The position numbers and the translations under genes are program-made. Below the pieces are notes generated by a model. It was not told where the DNA came from. It made no database searches and worked only from the letters and a program-made list of their open reading frames with translations. Positions 32,101-40,583 of a DNA stretch of 64,000 nucleotides are shown here, one piece after another. The DNA is taken from positions 744,001-808,000 of the forward strand of contig NZ_AGFX01000011.1 of the NCBI RefSeq assembly GCF_000236805.1, given 5' to 3'. The stretch is from Paenibacillus peoriae KCTC 3763 (GTDB taxonomy: Bacteria; Bacillota; Bacilli; Paenibacillales; Paenibacillaceae). Each line of letters starts with the position of its first letter. Position 1 is the stretch's first letter.

Positions 32101-32830
32101 GCAGCTACTCCAAAACCTGTCTGACAGCAGCGGTGCAGCTGTTTTATTAGGTGAAACCGATGAACTACTGTATCATGTGCGTCAACGGCTTGCTTACCGG
32201 ATTGGAGAGTTTATGGCCGAGGCGTTTCATCCGTCTGTTTTACGCGAAGGAGCAGGGGATCTTCGTTCAGCCTTTGCCTCCTGTGGTCGTGAACTGATGC
32301 GATTATTTGAGCTGGAGCTGTCCCAGGAATTATTGGCAACTACACTCCGGCTGGAAAAAACGGGGAAAGCCTTGGTAGGCAAGGCTATACAAGGGTGTAC
32401 GGAAGAGATGAACCAGCGGCTGACAGGTTTGGATTGCACAGCACCTGAAGCCAGAGCATGGTCTGTTCCTGAACTGATTGAAATTTCGCTGCAGGATTCC
32501 GTCCTGTGGAAGGAGTATTGGAATACCTTTAAAAATCCGAAGCTTTTTTTTGAAGGGGCTGGTCGGGCGAATTTGCAATCCAAATTGGAGCCGATCCTAC
32601 GCGAGAAAGTTGGCGAAGCTATTGAGGTACAGCGGGAACGGATGTCTTCTTTTTACGTTAAGCTAATGCAGGAGGAGCAAACATGGCAGATGGCACAGCT
32701 TCGAGAGCAGATGCTGGAGACGCTTGGCGGTATGGAGCATGCGCTTGCAGGTGATGAGCAGCCGCAGGTCTGGGAAGAGCTGGCAGGTCGTATTGCCGAA
32801 CTGGAGCAGGAAGCAACGCTAATTCAATAA
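29150..32830 (+). CDS. dynA: Double-headed bacterial dynamin-like protein DynA
   Basis: A 1226-residue protein built of two fused dynamin-like units, as in Bacillus DynA (YpbR), which tethers and fuses membranes and protects against membrane stress. The first GTPase has P-loop GHFSAGKSSLINSLCG (about residues 53-68), then SANVV, LLDTPGVDSTDQG and LIINQIDKHRE. The second has GAFSAGKSSFANALLG (from about 644), PTTAAINR and VLVDTPGADSVNARH. Each head is followed by long Glu/Gln/Leu-rich helices with coiled-coil character (for example VQAAEEEELSMLLEEAGGEE). Between the heads, at about residues 465-615, is an Ala-rich linker with strikingly high GC. The start at 29150 (tandem ATG) has AAGGAG at long spacing. 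It stands alone between two terminators. Confidence 0.93.
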   Translation: MMQTITGNAGKWSDTIEQIRNTLHTAGDRAGAKALADLLEKAHADELTIAFCGHFSAGKSSLINSLCGKTVLPSGPVPTSANVVSIRHGHSRALIHPARTSENPEPEVMETSIAELAEYCKNGGAYESIQVWEDIPMLSGGGVLLDTPGVDSTDQGHALATHSALHWADIVFYVMDYNHVQSENNLSFAKSLSDWGKPLYLIINQIDKHRERELSFTRYRNEVEASFHAWQVHYTDILFTSLKERNHPWNQWQQLPSLIQQLLKRKTELLAYSLVSSMHHLVEQHVEDVQAAEEEELSMLLEEAGGEEAISRLELEQKALQQEDEQWRMLPEQEHTRLRQELDRLLEHVHLTPAELREAAGEYLESRKPGFKIGLWFAGGKTEREKEHRLERLTRMLTDQVEGQLLPHVRELLRAWGEGHGLLSAAMEQELDGIRPVTDRQLIEQTVKETALSPEYTLNYCKDLRAAVTADCRRKALELADRLLAQLTVQAEGRRAALASARHALLAQADAASRYSARVRAAAAHATALRSLLPQASAPAALPRAAALAAGADAAARVAPAALTDPSRPAIAGTCAGSSLPQAGTAAAQSAAGGRRTRLEAAAARLKTAAALVNPYPAMQATVRDLHARAAALEGGRFTLALFGAFSAGKSSFANALLGEAVLPVSPHPTTAAINRIMAPASPERHATADVHMKSVDALRDDLKYSFRLLGLGEPEAVGWQEAVRELSPEGIHPAGRPHYSFLKAAAAGWEEAQSLLGQQLQVNLEQYRDFVASEHKSCFVEHIDLYYDCALTRQGIVLVDTPGADSVNARHTGVTFNYMKHADALVFITYYNHAFTQGDRQFLNQLGRVKETLALDQTFFIVNASDLASSEEELQSVTRHVQEQLQANGIRKPRIYPLSSMLALEAAEQGEPSLRTASRFDGFEKDFSAFAADELAGLSIASAMQELGRVRNRIEQHAADARYGVEERAIRLERLKRIRSELEQLLQNLSDSSGAAVLLGETDELLYHVRQRLAYRIGEFMAEAFHPSVLREGAGDLRSAFASCGRELMRLFELELSQELLATTLRLEKTGKALVGKAIQGCTEEMNQRLTGLDCTAPEARAWSVPELIEISLQDSVLWKEYWNTFKNPKLFFEGAGRANLQSKLEPILREKVGEAIEVQRERMSSFYVKLMQEEQTWQMAQLREQMLETLGGMEHALAGDEQPQVWEELAGRIAELEQEATLIQ

Positions 32831-32860
32831 ATATATACACCATTGCAAGAAGGCTTCAGG

Positions 32861-32890
32861 ACACCGGGTTGTGGGACAACCCGGTGTTTT
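32861..32890 (+). terminator. Intrinsic terminator after dynA
   Basis: ACACCGGGTTGT pairs exactly with ACAACCCGGTGT around GGG, followed by four T. Confidence 0.88.
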
Positions 32891-33087
32891 AAGCATGCTT
32901 CAAAAAGAAAGGAAAACTGAGGAAATAGCCCTATTCAATGATAAGAAAGCGATTTAATTTACCTAATCACCCGCCAATTGCGAACCTGCCTGAAAACGGT
33001 CTGTTATCCTCTTTGCCGCCTTGGAATGCGAATGGTAAACTTCACTAAGCCATAACAACGTCGTGCAACTAATGGAGGGACATTGAC

Positions 33088-34863
33088 ATGGAAGTGCTCA
33101 GGCAACTGCAAGTTTTTTTTCGCGAGAGGAGACATTATCTGTTTCTTTCCATTCTATGCCTAGCGATAGCGACGGCCCTGGGACTGGTGTATCCGAACCT
33201 GCTCCAAAGGCTCATTGATAACGCTATCATTCCTGGTGACTTCGAGAAAGTCCCGGTGCTGGCTCTGACTGTACTGGGAGTCGTGATCATCAAAGGGTTT
33301 ATGCAATTTTTACATGGTTTTTTTGGTGGACGGCTAGGAAATTTTCTGGCGTATCGACTCCGCAATGCCTGTTACGAAAAGCTGCAATTTCTGTCCTTCA
33401 GATACTATGACACTGCCAAAACGGGAGATCTCATGTCCCGTCTGACCGGTGATCTGGAGGCGATTCGCAACTTTATCGGGTTTGGTTTTGCCCAACTCCT
33501 CAATGTGGTACTGATGGTCGTATTCGGCTCTATGATGATGCTGTATATCAACTGGCAGCTCACCCTCTTTACGATGATCAGCATGCCTTTGCTGCTCCTC
33601 GTCACATTTAAGTTTGAATCCCGAATTCATCCCACCTTTCAGGAAATGCGGATTGCGCTCAGCGCCTTGACGACAGCGGTACAGGAAAATATAACAGGGG
33701 TGCGCACCGTTAAATCTTTTGCCCGAGAATCCTATGAAGTTGAGAAATTTTCAATACGAAATGAACAGTATAAAAGTAATCAAATTCAGGCTGCTTCCTT
33801 GTGGAGTCGCTTCTTCCCCGCCATGGAGCTGATCGCTTCTGTTAGTGTAGTCCTTCTATTAGGCATGGGGGGCTATCTGGTCATTGTGAAGTCGATGACT
33901 CTGGGGCAGCTTGTCGCTTTTTTTAGCTTAATTTGGTATATTATCGGTCCGATCTGGAGCGTTGGCTTTCATATTAATAACTATACGCAGTCTAAGGCTT
34001 CCGGTGAACGGGTCTTGGAGCTATTGAATCAGCATGTTGATGTAACCGATGAACCTGACGCTCTAGCGCTTCATACTGAGCAGGTGAGGGGACATATTAC
34101 GTTTGAACATGTCACGTTTGCTTACGGGAATAAGCTGCCCGCTGTTGCTGACATTAATCTGGATGCGCCACCGGGATCCGTCATTGGCATTTTGGGTGGA
34201 ACGGGTTCAGGAAAATCGACCATTATTCAGCTCCTTATGCGGGCTTACAACGTGAATGCAGGGAGCATCAAGCTGGACGGAACGGATATACGCCATTTGA
34301 AAATTCGTGATTTGCGTGCTCAAATTTCTTCTGTGTTTCAGGAAACGTTTTTGTTCTCATCGTCTATCCGCAACAACATTGCTTATGGTTTAAGCCATGT
34401 CAGTATCGATGACATCATACGCGTTTCCAAGCTGGCTCAGGCACATGAATTCATTACCGAGCTACCGCTGGGTTACGATACCGTCGTCGGTGAACGTGGA
34501 CTGGGGCTATCCGGGGGACAAAAGCAACGGATTGCCATCGCGCGCGCCCTGCTCAAAAATCCGAAAATTCTCGTACTCGATGATGCTACCAGTGCGGTCG
34601 ATATGGAGACGGAGCATGAAATTCAGACCGGGTTTCAGGAGGTTATGCGTGGACGCACGACATTTATTATTGCTCATCGAATCTCATCACTTCGTCATGC
34701 CAATGAAATTGTGGTGCTTGAGGAAGGGGAAATTGTCCAGCGAGGAACACATGAACAGCTTATTGCCACTCCAGGCCCGTACCAGGATGTGTATCATATT
34801 CAATACGCCGATTACATAGACCAGGCCTCAGATGGTGTATCCGAAAGGCAGGTGAGACCATGA
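33088..34863 (+). CDS. ABC exporter half-transporter with degenerate Walker B (YfiB-like)
   Basis: A 591-residue membrane/ATPase fusion of the multidrug exporter type. The first 320 residues hold six membrane segments (for example YLFLSILCLAIATALGLVY and LLNVVLMVVFGSMMMLYI). The ATPase domain has Walker A GGTGSGKSTIIQLL (about 370), signature LSGGQKQR (about 475) and Walker B ILVLDDATSAVD. The residue after the Walker B aspartate is Asp instead of the catalytic Glu, which is characteristic of one half of heterodimeric exporters. The stop overlaps the next gene's ATG by 4 bp. ATG at 33088 has GGAGGGACATTGAC upstream. The pair resembles Bacillus YfiB/YfiC; substrate unknown, likely a drug or lipid-like compound. 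Confidence 0.9.
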   Translation: MEVLRQLQVFFRERRHYLFLSILCLAIATALGLVYPNLLQRLIDNAIIPGDFEKVPVLALTVLGVVIIKGFMQFLHGFFGGRLGNFLAYRLRNACYEKLQFLSFRYYDTAKTGDLMSRLTGDLEAIRNFIGFGFAQLLNVVLMVVFGSMMMLYINWQLTLFTMISMPLLLLVTFKFESRIHPTFQEMRIALSALTTAVQENITGVRTVKSFARESYEVEKFSIRNEQYKSNQIQAASLWSRFFPAMELIASVSVVLLLGMGGYLVIVKSMTLGQLVAFFSLIWYIIGPIWSVGFHINNYTQSKASGERVLELLNQHVDVTDEPDALALHTEQVRGHITFEHVTFAYGNKLPAVADINLDAPPGSVIGILGGTGSGKSTIIQLLMRAYNVNAGSIKLDGTDIRHLKIRDLRAQISSVFQETFLFSSSIRNNIAYGLSHVSIDDIIRVSKLAQAHEFITELPLGYDTVVGERGLGLSGGQKQRIAIARALLKNPKILVLDDATSAVDMETEHEIQTGFQEVMRGRTTFIIAHRISSLRHANEIVVLEEGEIVQRGTHEQLIATPGPYQDVYHIQYADYIDQASDGVSERQVRP

Positions 34864-36698
34864 ATATACCAGCAGAAAAAGCCAATCCGTTAAAAAAGCC
34901 CAAAAATGAACGTTTTGTGTATCAGGATGATGATGTCATTGACAAACCGTTTAACTGGTCAGAATTTAAACGTTTGCTTGCCTACATGAAGCCTTATGCC
35001 CGTCAGATCCTGCCGATCCTTCTGGTCATGATGATTCTCGGTACCATTACCAAGCTGACGGTTCCTTATTTGATCAGTCTGGCGATTGATAAGGCGATTA
35101 CTCCCGCATGGCCGGCAATGCCCAGCGTGAAGTTGCTATTGATTATAACGGGTGCGGTGCTATTGCTATATTTGATTCAATGGGCAGCCAACACATACCG
35201 CATTAAATTCACCAATATTATCGGTCAACGCGTGATTTACGATCTGCGAGAGGATCTGTTTAAGCATATTCAAAAGCTTTCTTTCCATTTTTTTGATAAA
35301 AGACCGGCCGGGTCTGTATTAGTACGTGTGACGAATGACATTAACTCGCTACAGGATTTGTTTACGAATGGGGCAGTGAATGTCCTGATCGACTGCGTAC
35401 AGCTTATGGGAATCATTGTCATTTTACTGCTAATTAACTGGAAGCTCGGCTTGGCGGTCATTGTGACCGTCCCCATCATGTTTTTGATCTCAACCAAGCT
35501 ACGCGTGCGTATCCGTCGCGCCTGGCAGGAAGTACGCATGAAGAACTCACGCATTAACTCTCATCTGAATGAGTCCATTCAGGGGATTCGTGTGACACAG
35601 GCCTACACGCAGGAGCAGGAAAACATGGCTTTTTTCGATGACATGAACAGCTCCAGCAAAAGGTCGTGGGATAAAGCCTCCGCCATGAATCAGGTTTTTG
35701 GTCCGTTGATTGATATTACAGGAGGGCTGGGTACGCTGGTGCTCTTCTGGTTCGGGGCGCATCTGATTCAGACAGATCAGCTTACGGTGGGTCTGCTGGT
35801 TGCGTTTGCCAACTATGTAGGGAACTTTTGGGAGCCGATTAATCGCCTGGGTCAAATGTACAATCAGCTGCTGGTTGCGATGGCTTCATCCGAGAGAATA
35901 TTTGAGTTTATGGATGAACAGCCGAATATTGCGAACAAGCCGGGAGCCAAGGATTTGCCGCTTATTCGGGGCGATATTCAATTTGAAAATGTGGTGTTTG
36001 AATATGAAAAGGGACGCCAGGCGCTTAAAGGCATTACTCTCTCTGTCGAGGCGGGCCAGTCCATTGCCCTTGTGGGTCATACCGGATCAGGTAAAAGTAC
36101 AATCATTAACCTGCTCAGCCGTTTCTATGACATTACATCAGGGCGGTTGACCATTGACGGTCATGATGTGCGTGACGTGACGGTGGAGAGCTTGCGTAGC
36201 CAGATTAGCATCGTGCTTCAGGATACGTTTATATTTTCAGGTACGATTCGTGATAATATTCGTTTTGGCCGTTTGGATGCAACGGATGAGGAGATTGAAA
36301 TGGCTGCGAAGGCGGTCAATGCTCATGAATTTATTATTCAATTACCGGGCGGCTATGAAACAGAGGTGGAGGAACGAGGTGGTATGCTGTCCATGGGTCA
36401 GCGGCAGCTGTTATCCTTTGCCCGGGCATTGCTTGCCAATCCGCGAATTCTTATTTTGGATGAGGCGACAGCCAGCATTGATACGGAAACAGAAATGAAA
36501 ATTCAGGATGCCCTTCAGGTTCTGCTGAAAGGAAGAACGTCTTTTATGGTCGCCCACCGTTTGTCTACCATTCGGAATGCCGATCATATTGTTGTACTGG
36601 ACCACGGAGAGATTCAGGAAAGTGGTAATCATGAACAATTGATGAAAAAACATGGAATATATCGGGGGCTGGTGGAAGCACAGTTCAGATTTTTGTAA
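34860..36698 (+). CDS. ABC exporter half-transporter with catalytic Walker B (YfiC-like)
   Basis: The 612-residue partner of the preceding half-transporter, coupled by an ATGA overlap. A soluble N-terminal arm of about 40 residues precedes six membrane segments (ILPILLVMMILGTITKLTVP, LLLIITGAVLLLYLIQWAA). The ATPase domain has Walker A GHTGSGKSTIINLL (about 405), signature LSMGQRQLL (about 510) and Walker B ILILDEATASID with the catalytic Glu. The non-standard LSMGQ here and the Asp in its partner fall on the same composite ATP site, as known for heterodimeric exporters with one degenerate site. No regulator is adjacent. Confidence 0.92.
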   Translation: MNIPAEKANPLKKPKNERFVYQDDDVIDKPFNWSEFKRLLAYMKPYARQILPILLVMMILGTITKLTVPYLISLAIDKAITPAWPAMPSVKLLLIITGAVLLLYLIQWAANTYRIKFTNIIGQRVIYDLREDLFKHIQKLSFHFFDKRPAGSVLVRVTNDINSLQDLFTNGAVNVLIDCVQLMGIIVILLLINWKLGLAVIVTVPIMFLISTKLRVRIRRAWQEVRMKNSRINSHLNESIQGIRVTQAYTQEQENMAFFDDMNSSSKRSWDKASAMNQVFGPLIDITGGLGTLVLFWFGAHLIQTDQLTVGLLVAFANYVGNFWEPINRLGQMYNQLLVAMASSERIFEFMDEQPNIANKPGAKDLPLIRGDIQFENVVFEYEKGRQALKGITLSVEAGQSIALVGHTGSGKSTIINLLSRFYDITSGRLTIDGHDVRDVTVESLRSQISIVLQDTFIFSGTIRDNIRFGRLDATDEEIEMAAKAVNAHEFIIQLPGGYETEVEERGGMLSMGQRQLLSFARALLANPRILILDEATASIDTETEMKIQDALQVLLKGRTSFMVAHRLSTIRNADHIVVLDHGEIQESGNHEQLMKKHGIYRGLVEAQFRFL

Positions 36699-36827
36699 AA
36701 AAAAGATCAAAAAATCGCGCTTTTTGTAAATTTTAATGCCGAGCACTATTGCATTCTTGAAGCTAAACCCTGAAAATAAAGATGAAAAGAGATCAGAGCA
36801 ATATCGTCAGAGGGGGAAGAGTTCAAG

Positions 36828-38012
36828 ATGTGGGGTGCTCCTTTTTCTGCCAACGCTAAGAAGATGCTGCTGCTGGGCAGCGGAGAATTGGGAAAAGAAG
36901 TCATTATTGAAGCTCAGCGGCTTGGCGTGGAGTGTATTGCTGTAGACCGGTATGAATTGGCTCCAGCAATGCAGGTGGCCCATCGTTCTCACTGTCTGGA
37001 TATGCAGGATGCTGAGACGTTGAAGGCACTAATTCGCAAGGAAAAGCCCGACATAATTGTACCTGAAATCGAAGCTATTGCTACGGGTGCTTTGGAAGAA
37101 TTGGAGCAAGAGGGATTTCACGTAGTACCAACAGCCCGGGCCGCCCGTCTTACAATGGACCGGGAGGGCATTCGCAGGCTTGCCGCCGAGAAGTTGCAAC
37201 TTCCGACCGCCGCCTACCGCTTTGCAGATGATTTTGAGCAGTTGCGGTCAGCGGTTCATGAGCTTGGAACGCCCTGCGTGGTTAAGCCCTTGATGAGCTC
37301 GTCAGGTAAAGGACAGTCTGTATGCCGGACACCTGAAGATGCAGAAGACTGCTGGAATACGGCGCTGGAAGGCGCACGTGCCAAAACAACACGTGTCATT
37401 GTTGAAGCTTTTGTCCCATTTGAAAGCGAAATTACGTTATTGACCGTCAGATCGGTTTCAGGCACGACTTTTTGCCCACCGATTGGCCATATTCAGAAAG
37501 ACGGGGATTATGTCGAATCCTGGCAACCTCATGGTATGACGGACAAGCAGCTTTCAGAGGCAGAGGACATTGCACGTACGATTACGGATGAATTGGGTGG
37601 TTACGGCTTGTTTGGCGTTGAGCTGTTTTTAACGGCTGATGGCGTCATATTCAGTGAGGTATCCCCTCGTCCGCATGATACTGGAATGGTAACAATGATT
37701 ACGCAGGATTTGTCGGAATTTGCGCTTCATGTGCGGGCCATTCTCGGTTTCCCGGTGTCGTCAGTTACGCTGCTTACACCAGGGGCCTCGGCTACCTTGA
37801 AGGCAGAATTGGCTACGCGGGATTTCGCAATAAGTGGTATGGATGATGCTTTGTCGTTACCCCGGACACAGGTGCGAGTGTTCGGGAAGCCTGAAACCAA
37901 GCCGGGACGCCGGATGGCTGTAGCGCTTAGCGCTGCAGGAGATGTGGAGACAGCACGGAAGACGGCCAAAGAGGCTGCTAATATGCTGAAAGTGGAGGTA
38001 AATCATGTCTAA
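36828..38012 (+). CDS. purT: Formate-dependent phosphoribosylglycinamide formyltransferase PurT
   Basis: An ATP-grasp enzyme of 394 residues that makes formyl-GAR for purine synthesis directly from formate and ATP, independent of folate. Visible features are the N-terminal [20 protein letters not shown], the recognition segment [20 protein letters not shown]-grasp elements [28 protein letters not shown] and [20 protein letters not shown] followed by [11 protein letters not shown]. The ATG at 36828 follows AGGGGGAAGAGTTCAAG. It overlaps the acetyltransferase gene by 8 bp. The island at 9-20 kb also works on formate, but there is no direct link in the sequence. Confidence 0.95.
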   Translation: MWGAPFSANAKKMLLLGSGELGKEVIIEAQRLGVECIAVDRYELAPAMQVAHRSHCLDMQDAETLKALIRKEKPDIIVPEIEAIATGALEELEQEGFHVVPTARAARLTMDREGIRRLAAEKLQLPTAAYRFADDFEQLRSAVHELGTPCVVKPLMSSSGKGQSVCRTPEDAEDCWNTALEGARAKTTRVIVEAFVPFESEITLLTVRSVSGTTFCPPIGHIQKDGDYVESWQPHGMTDKQLSEAEDIARTITDELGGYGLFGVELFLTADGVIFSEVSPRPHDTGMVTMITQDLSEFALHVRAILGFPVSSVTLLTPGASATLKAELATRDFAISGMDDALSLPRTQVRVFGKPETKPGRRMAVALSAAGDVETARKTAKEAANMLKVEVNHV

Positions 38013-38466
38013 CAATGTGATGATTCCAGTACTGACAATTCGTTCCGTAGAGCTTGGCGATTGCGAAGCCGTAACTGGATTGCTAAGAGAAGTCGGATAC
38101 CCGATGACTTGTGGCGTAATGAAAGAGGTTATGGGAACAACGCAGGAGGACAGTCAAGCGAATATGATGGTTGCAGAAATGGATGGTCGTGTTGTCGGAG
38201 TAATCGGCATGCATACGGCTCAAAGTTTGGCTTATCCTGATCCTGCTGTACAAATCACCATGCTGGTCGTGAATGGGGAGTGTCGCGGCGAGGGCATTGG
38301 CAGACGTCTGGTGGCTTGTGGTGAAGATTGGGGACGTGCGCAAGGATGCTATCATTTATTCATTACTGGAGCGAATAACCGCATCAAACAGGTAGAGGCC
38401 AGAGCCTTCTACAATCGAATTGGCTTTGAGAAGCAAGGCTACCGTTTCAGCAAAAAGCTCAAATAG
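38005..38466 (+). CDS. GNAT-family acetyltransferase
   Basis: A 153-residue acetyltransferase. The acetyl-CoA binding motif A is in [20 protein letters not shown] (Q/RxxGxG/A form RGEGIG), with motif B in [21 protein letters not shown] and [16 protein letters not shown] at the C-terminus. It overlaps purT by 8 bp and is probably cotranslated, but I see nothing that tells its acceptor substrate. Followed by a terminator. Confidence 0.9.
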   Translation: MSNNVMIPVLTIRSVELGDCEAVTGLLREVGYPMTCGVMKEVMGTTQEDSQANMMVAEMDGRVVGVIGMHTAQSLAYPDPAVQITMLVVNGECRGEGIGRRLVACGEDWGRAQGCYHLFITGANNRIKQVEARAFYNRIGFEKQGYRFSKKLK

Positions 38467-38514
38467 CTGTCTGCTTAAAGCGAAAATTATATACAGTCTT
38501 ATTATCCGTATATC

Positions 38515-38554
38515 AGTCCCGTGTTGGCTATTGCCAAGCGGGGCTATTTTTATT
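38515..38554 (+). terminator. Intrinsic terminator after the acetyltransferase gene
   Basis: AGTCCCGTGTTGGC pairs with GCCAAGCGGGGCT, followed by ATTTTTATTT. Confidence 0.85.
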
Positions 38555-38570
38555 TCCAACTTTTATACCA

Positions 38571-38649
38571 TTGATCCTTCTATGAAACATGTTATACTGC
38601 TAGAGTAAAGATTACAAAGTTGTAACCGCCCATGTTCAGTGCGAACATG
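38571..38649 (+). promoter_or_regulatory. Promoter and downstream palindrome of the CAP-domain gene
   Basis: TTGATC (38571-38576), 16 bp, TATACT (38593-38598) form a sigma-A-type promoter. Downstream at 38631-38649 is the inverted repeat CATGTTC-AGTGC-GAACATG, which may be an operator or a leader hairpin. It is not a LexA box, whose half-sites are oriented the other way. Confidence 0.5.
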
Positions 38650-38688
38650 TAATGCACCAAAACATTTATACAACAAGGAGATGACGAA

Positions 38689-39432
38689 ATGAAGAATATG
38701 TTGAAAAAAACACTGGTGATGGGAAGTCTAAGCGCCGTTTTATCCGCAGGATTCATCGTTCCGGCATCAGCAGCACCGGCTGATGATTTGTCAGCGCAGC
38801 TACAACAGTGGCTACAAAATAACGGATATAACGTTCAATTGTCCAATGGGACGACGACAATTACGAAGAACACAACAACGGATTGTTCTGGACAGGACAA
38901 GGCTAACACTAACACTCAAGCAGCTAATCCTTCTTCGGGTAAGCAAGTAACCAAACAGGGGAACCAAAACGCTTCACAGTCTGCTAACAAGCAGCAGAAT
39001 CAAGCTCAGAACACCAATACAGGTGCAGGTCAGTCCGCAGGATCGAATGCACAGCTCAGCAAGTCTCAATTTGCAGCAGAGGTTGTAAAGCTGGTAAACA
39101 ACGAGCGCAGCAAAAATGGTCTGAAGCCACTGACTTCCGATGCGAAGCTTACCGAAGTGGCTTTGGCTAAAGCGAAGGATATGAGTACTAATAATTACTT
39201 TGATCATACGTCTCCGACCTACGGCTCACCATTTGATATGATGAAGAAATTCGGCGTAAGTTATACGTATGCGGGTGAAAATATTGCAATGGGACAACAA
39301 ACACCACAAGCAGTGATGAAGGACTGGATGAACAGTCAGGGACACCGTGAAAATATTCTGAAGCCAGAATATACGCAAATCGGTGTGGCTTACTACAATG
39401 GATATTGGGTACAGGAGTTCACACGTAACTAA
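38689..39432 (+). CDS. Secreted CAP/SCP-domain protein (YkwD-like)
   Basis: A 247-residue exported protein. Signal peptide to about residue 28 (VPASAAPAD), a short globular part (DDLSAQLQQWLQNNGYNVQL), an Asn/Gln/Thr-rich linker of about 65 residues, then a CAP domain from about residue 120. Family residues appear in VNNERSKNGLKPLTSDAKL, YFDHTSPTYGSPFDMM, YAGENIAMGQ and GHRENILKPEYTQIGVAYY. Bacterial CAP proteins of the YkwD group are common in spore formers and several belong to spore coats or cell surfaces; the function is not established. The SD AAGGAGATGACGAA is strong. Stands alone with its own promoter and terminator. Confidence 0.9.
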   Translation: MKNMLKKTLVMGSLSAVLSAGFIVPASAAPADDLSAQLQQWLQNNGYNVQLSNGTTTITKNTTTDCSGQDKANTNTQAANPSSGKQVTKQGNQNASQSANKQQNQAQNTNTGAGQSAGSNAQLSKSQFAAEVVKLVNNERSKNGLKPLTSDAKLTEVALAKAKDMSTNNYFDHTSPTYGSPFDMMKKFGVSYTYAGENIAMGQQTPQAVMKDWMNSQGHRENILKPEYTQIGVAYYNGYWVQEFTRN

Positions 39433-39500
39433 AAACGATAACTAATAACGATAGCAAGACGCATTTGTAGCACTTATATAAAGCGACATCGCGTTAATCC

Positions 39501-39531
39501 AAAGGCCTGCTGACACGTTCAGCGGGCCTTT
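39501..39531 (+). terminator. Terminator after the CAP-domain gene
   Basis: AAAGGCCTGCTGA pairs with TCAGCGGGCCTTT. Confidence 0.82.
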
Positions 39532-39660
39532 GATGTCATTATTTATCGAATAGTATAGAAGCATTGCTTGTATGCAAAAACAGGCATAAAGGACATCAAT
39601 ATAGTATGATAGCAGCAAGCAGCATAGATAGATACTACTTATAGAAAGCCAGGTGAACAA

Positions 39661-40341
39661 TTGAGCTACGAAATCGTGCATGAAGGTGCCTTTGCCATGC
39701 TCAAGGTGCAATTGAGCCCCGGAGAAACCATTAAAGCGGAAATGGGAGCGATGGTTTCCATGTCTTCCAGTGTGGACATCAAAGGAACAGTGGATGGTGG
39801 ACTGTTGCGTGGTTTGGGGCGGATGCTGAGCGGGGAAAAATTCTTTTTTCAAGAGCTGAGGGCAGCTCGGGGGCCGGCAGAAGTGCTGCTCGCCCCAGCC
39901 AGTATAGGAGATGTACAAGCTGTGGAGCTGGACGGCTCATACAGGCTGTTGGTGCAAAAGGATGGTTTTCTGGCGTGTACAGAAGGCATCGAGGTCAGTA
40001 CCAAAATGCAAAACCTGATGAAAGGACTATTTTCTGGCGAAGGCTTTTTTATCGTTGAAATCAGTGGTCGGGGTACGGTGTTTCTGTCCTCTTATGGAGC
40101 TATTTATCCGCTGTATGTTGCGCCCGGAGAGGAGCGCATTATTGATAATGCTCATCTGGTGGCATGGCCAGACTATATGGATTATAAAATTGAGAAAGCA
40201 TCGAAAGGCTGGTTGTCCAGCGTAACGAGTGGAGAAGCGCTTGTATGCCGGTTTCGCGGTGAAGGAACGGTGTTGATCCAGAGCCGGAATCCGGGCAGTT
40301 TTGGACAATGGATCAAGAGTTTTATACCTGATAGCAAATAG
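39661..40341 (+). CDS. TIGR00266/AIM24-family protein
   Basis: A 226-residue all-beta protein of the AIM24/TIGR00266 family: the N-terminal FAMLKVQLSPGETIKAEMGA is followed by MVSMSSSVDIKGTVDGGLL, and later GEGFFIVEISGRGTVFLSS and LVAWPDYMDYKIEKA, then a C-terminal GEALVCRFRGEGTVLIQSRN. The family forms a beta-helix-like fold related to tryptophan-RNA-binding attenuator proteins; the function is unknown. No signal peptide. The TTG start at 39661 follows AGGTGAACAA. Flanked by terminators, so monocistronic. Confidence 0.9.
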   Translation: MSYEIVHEGAFAMLKVQLSPGETIKAEMGAMVSMSSSVDIKGTVDGGLLRGLGRMLSGEKFFFQELRAARGPAEVLLAPASIGDVQAVELDGSYRLLVQKDGFLACTEGIEVSTKMQNLMKGLFSGEGFFIVEISGRGTVFLSSYGAIYPLYVAPGEERIIDNAHLVAWPDYMDYKIEKASKGWLSSVTSGEALVCRFRGEGTVLIQSRNPGSFGQWIKSFIPDSK

Positions 40342-40380
40342 TTTTCCAGCTTTACCGCGTAAACAAGTAGGCATCGTATA

Positions 40381-40408
40381 AGGATGGCAATTCGCCATTC
40401 TTTTTTTT
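40381..40408 (+). terminator. Terminator after the TIGR00266 gene
   Basis: GGATGGC pairs with GCCATTC around AATTC, followed by eight T. Confidence 0.85.
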
Positions 40409-40583
40409 ACATACTTGGGAAAAATAATATATGATATTCACAAAAGTTTCACACAATCGAAGCTCAAATTATGTTCTTTTCTTTTTTTCACAGGTGTGCT
40501 TCATGAATCCCAGAACGGTTTATTTGCAAAATGATATGAGAAGCTTTATGTTTATTTAACTAAGCTATCAGGAGGGAACACGA

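Noticed and set aside
38631-38649. LexA box in front of the CAP-domain gene
   Set aside because: The half-sites read GTTC-N5-GAAC, whereas the Bacillus LexA box is GAAC-N4-GTTC; only listed as an unnamed palindrome.
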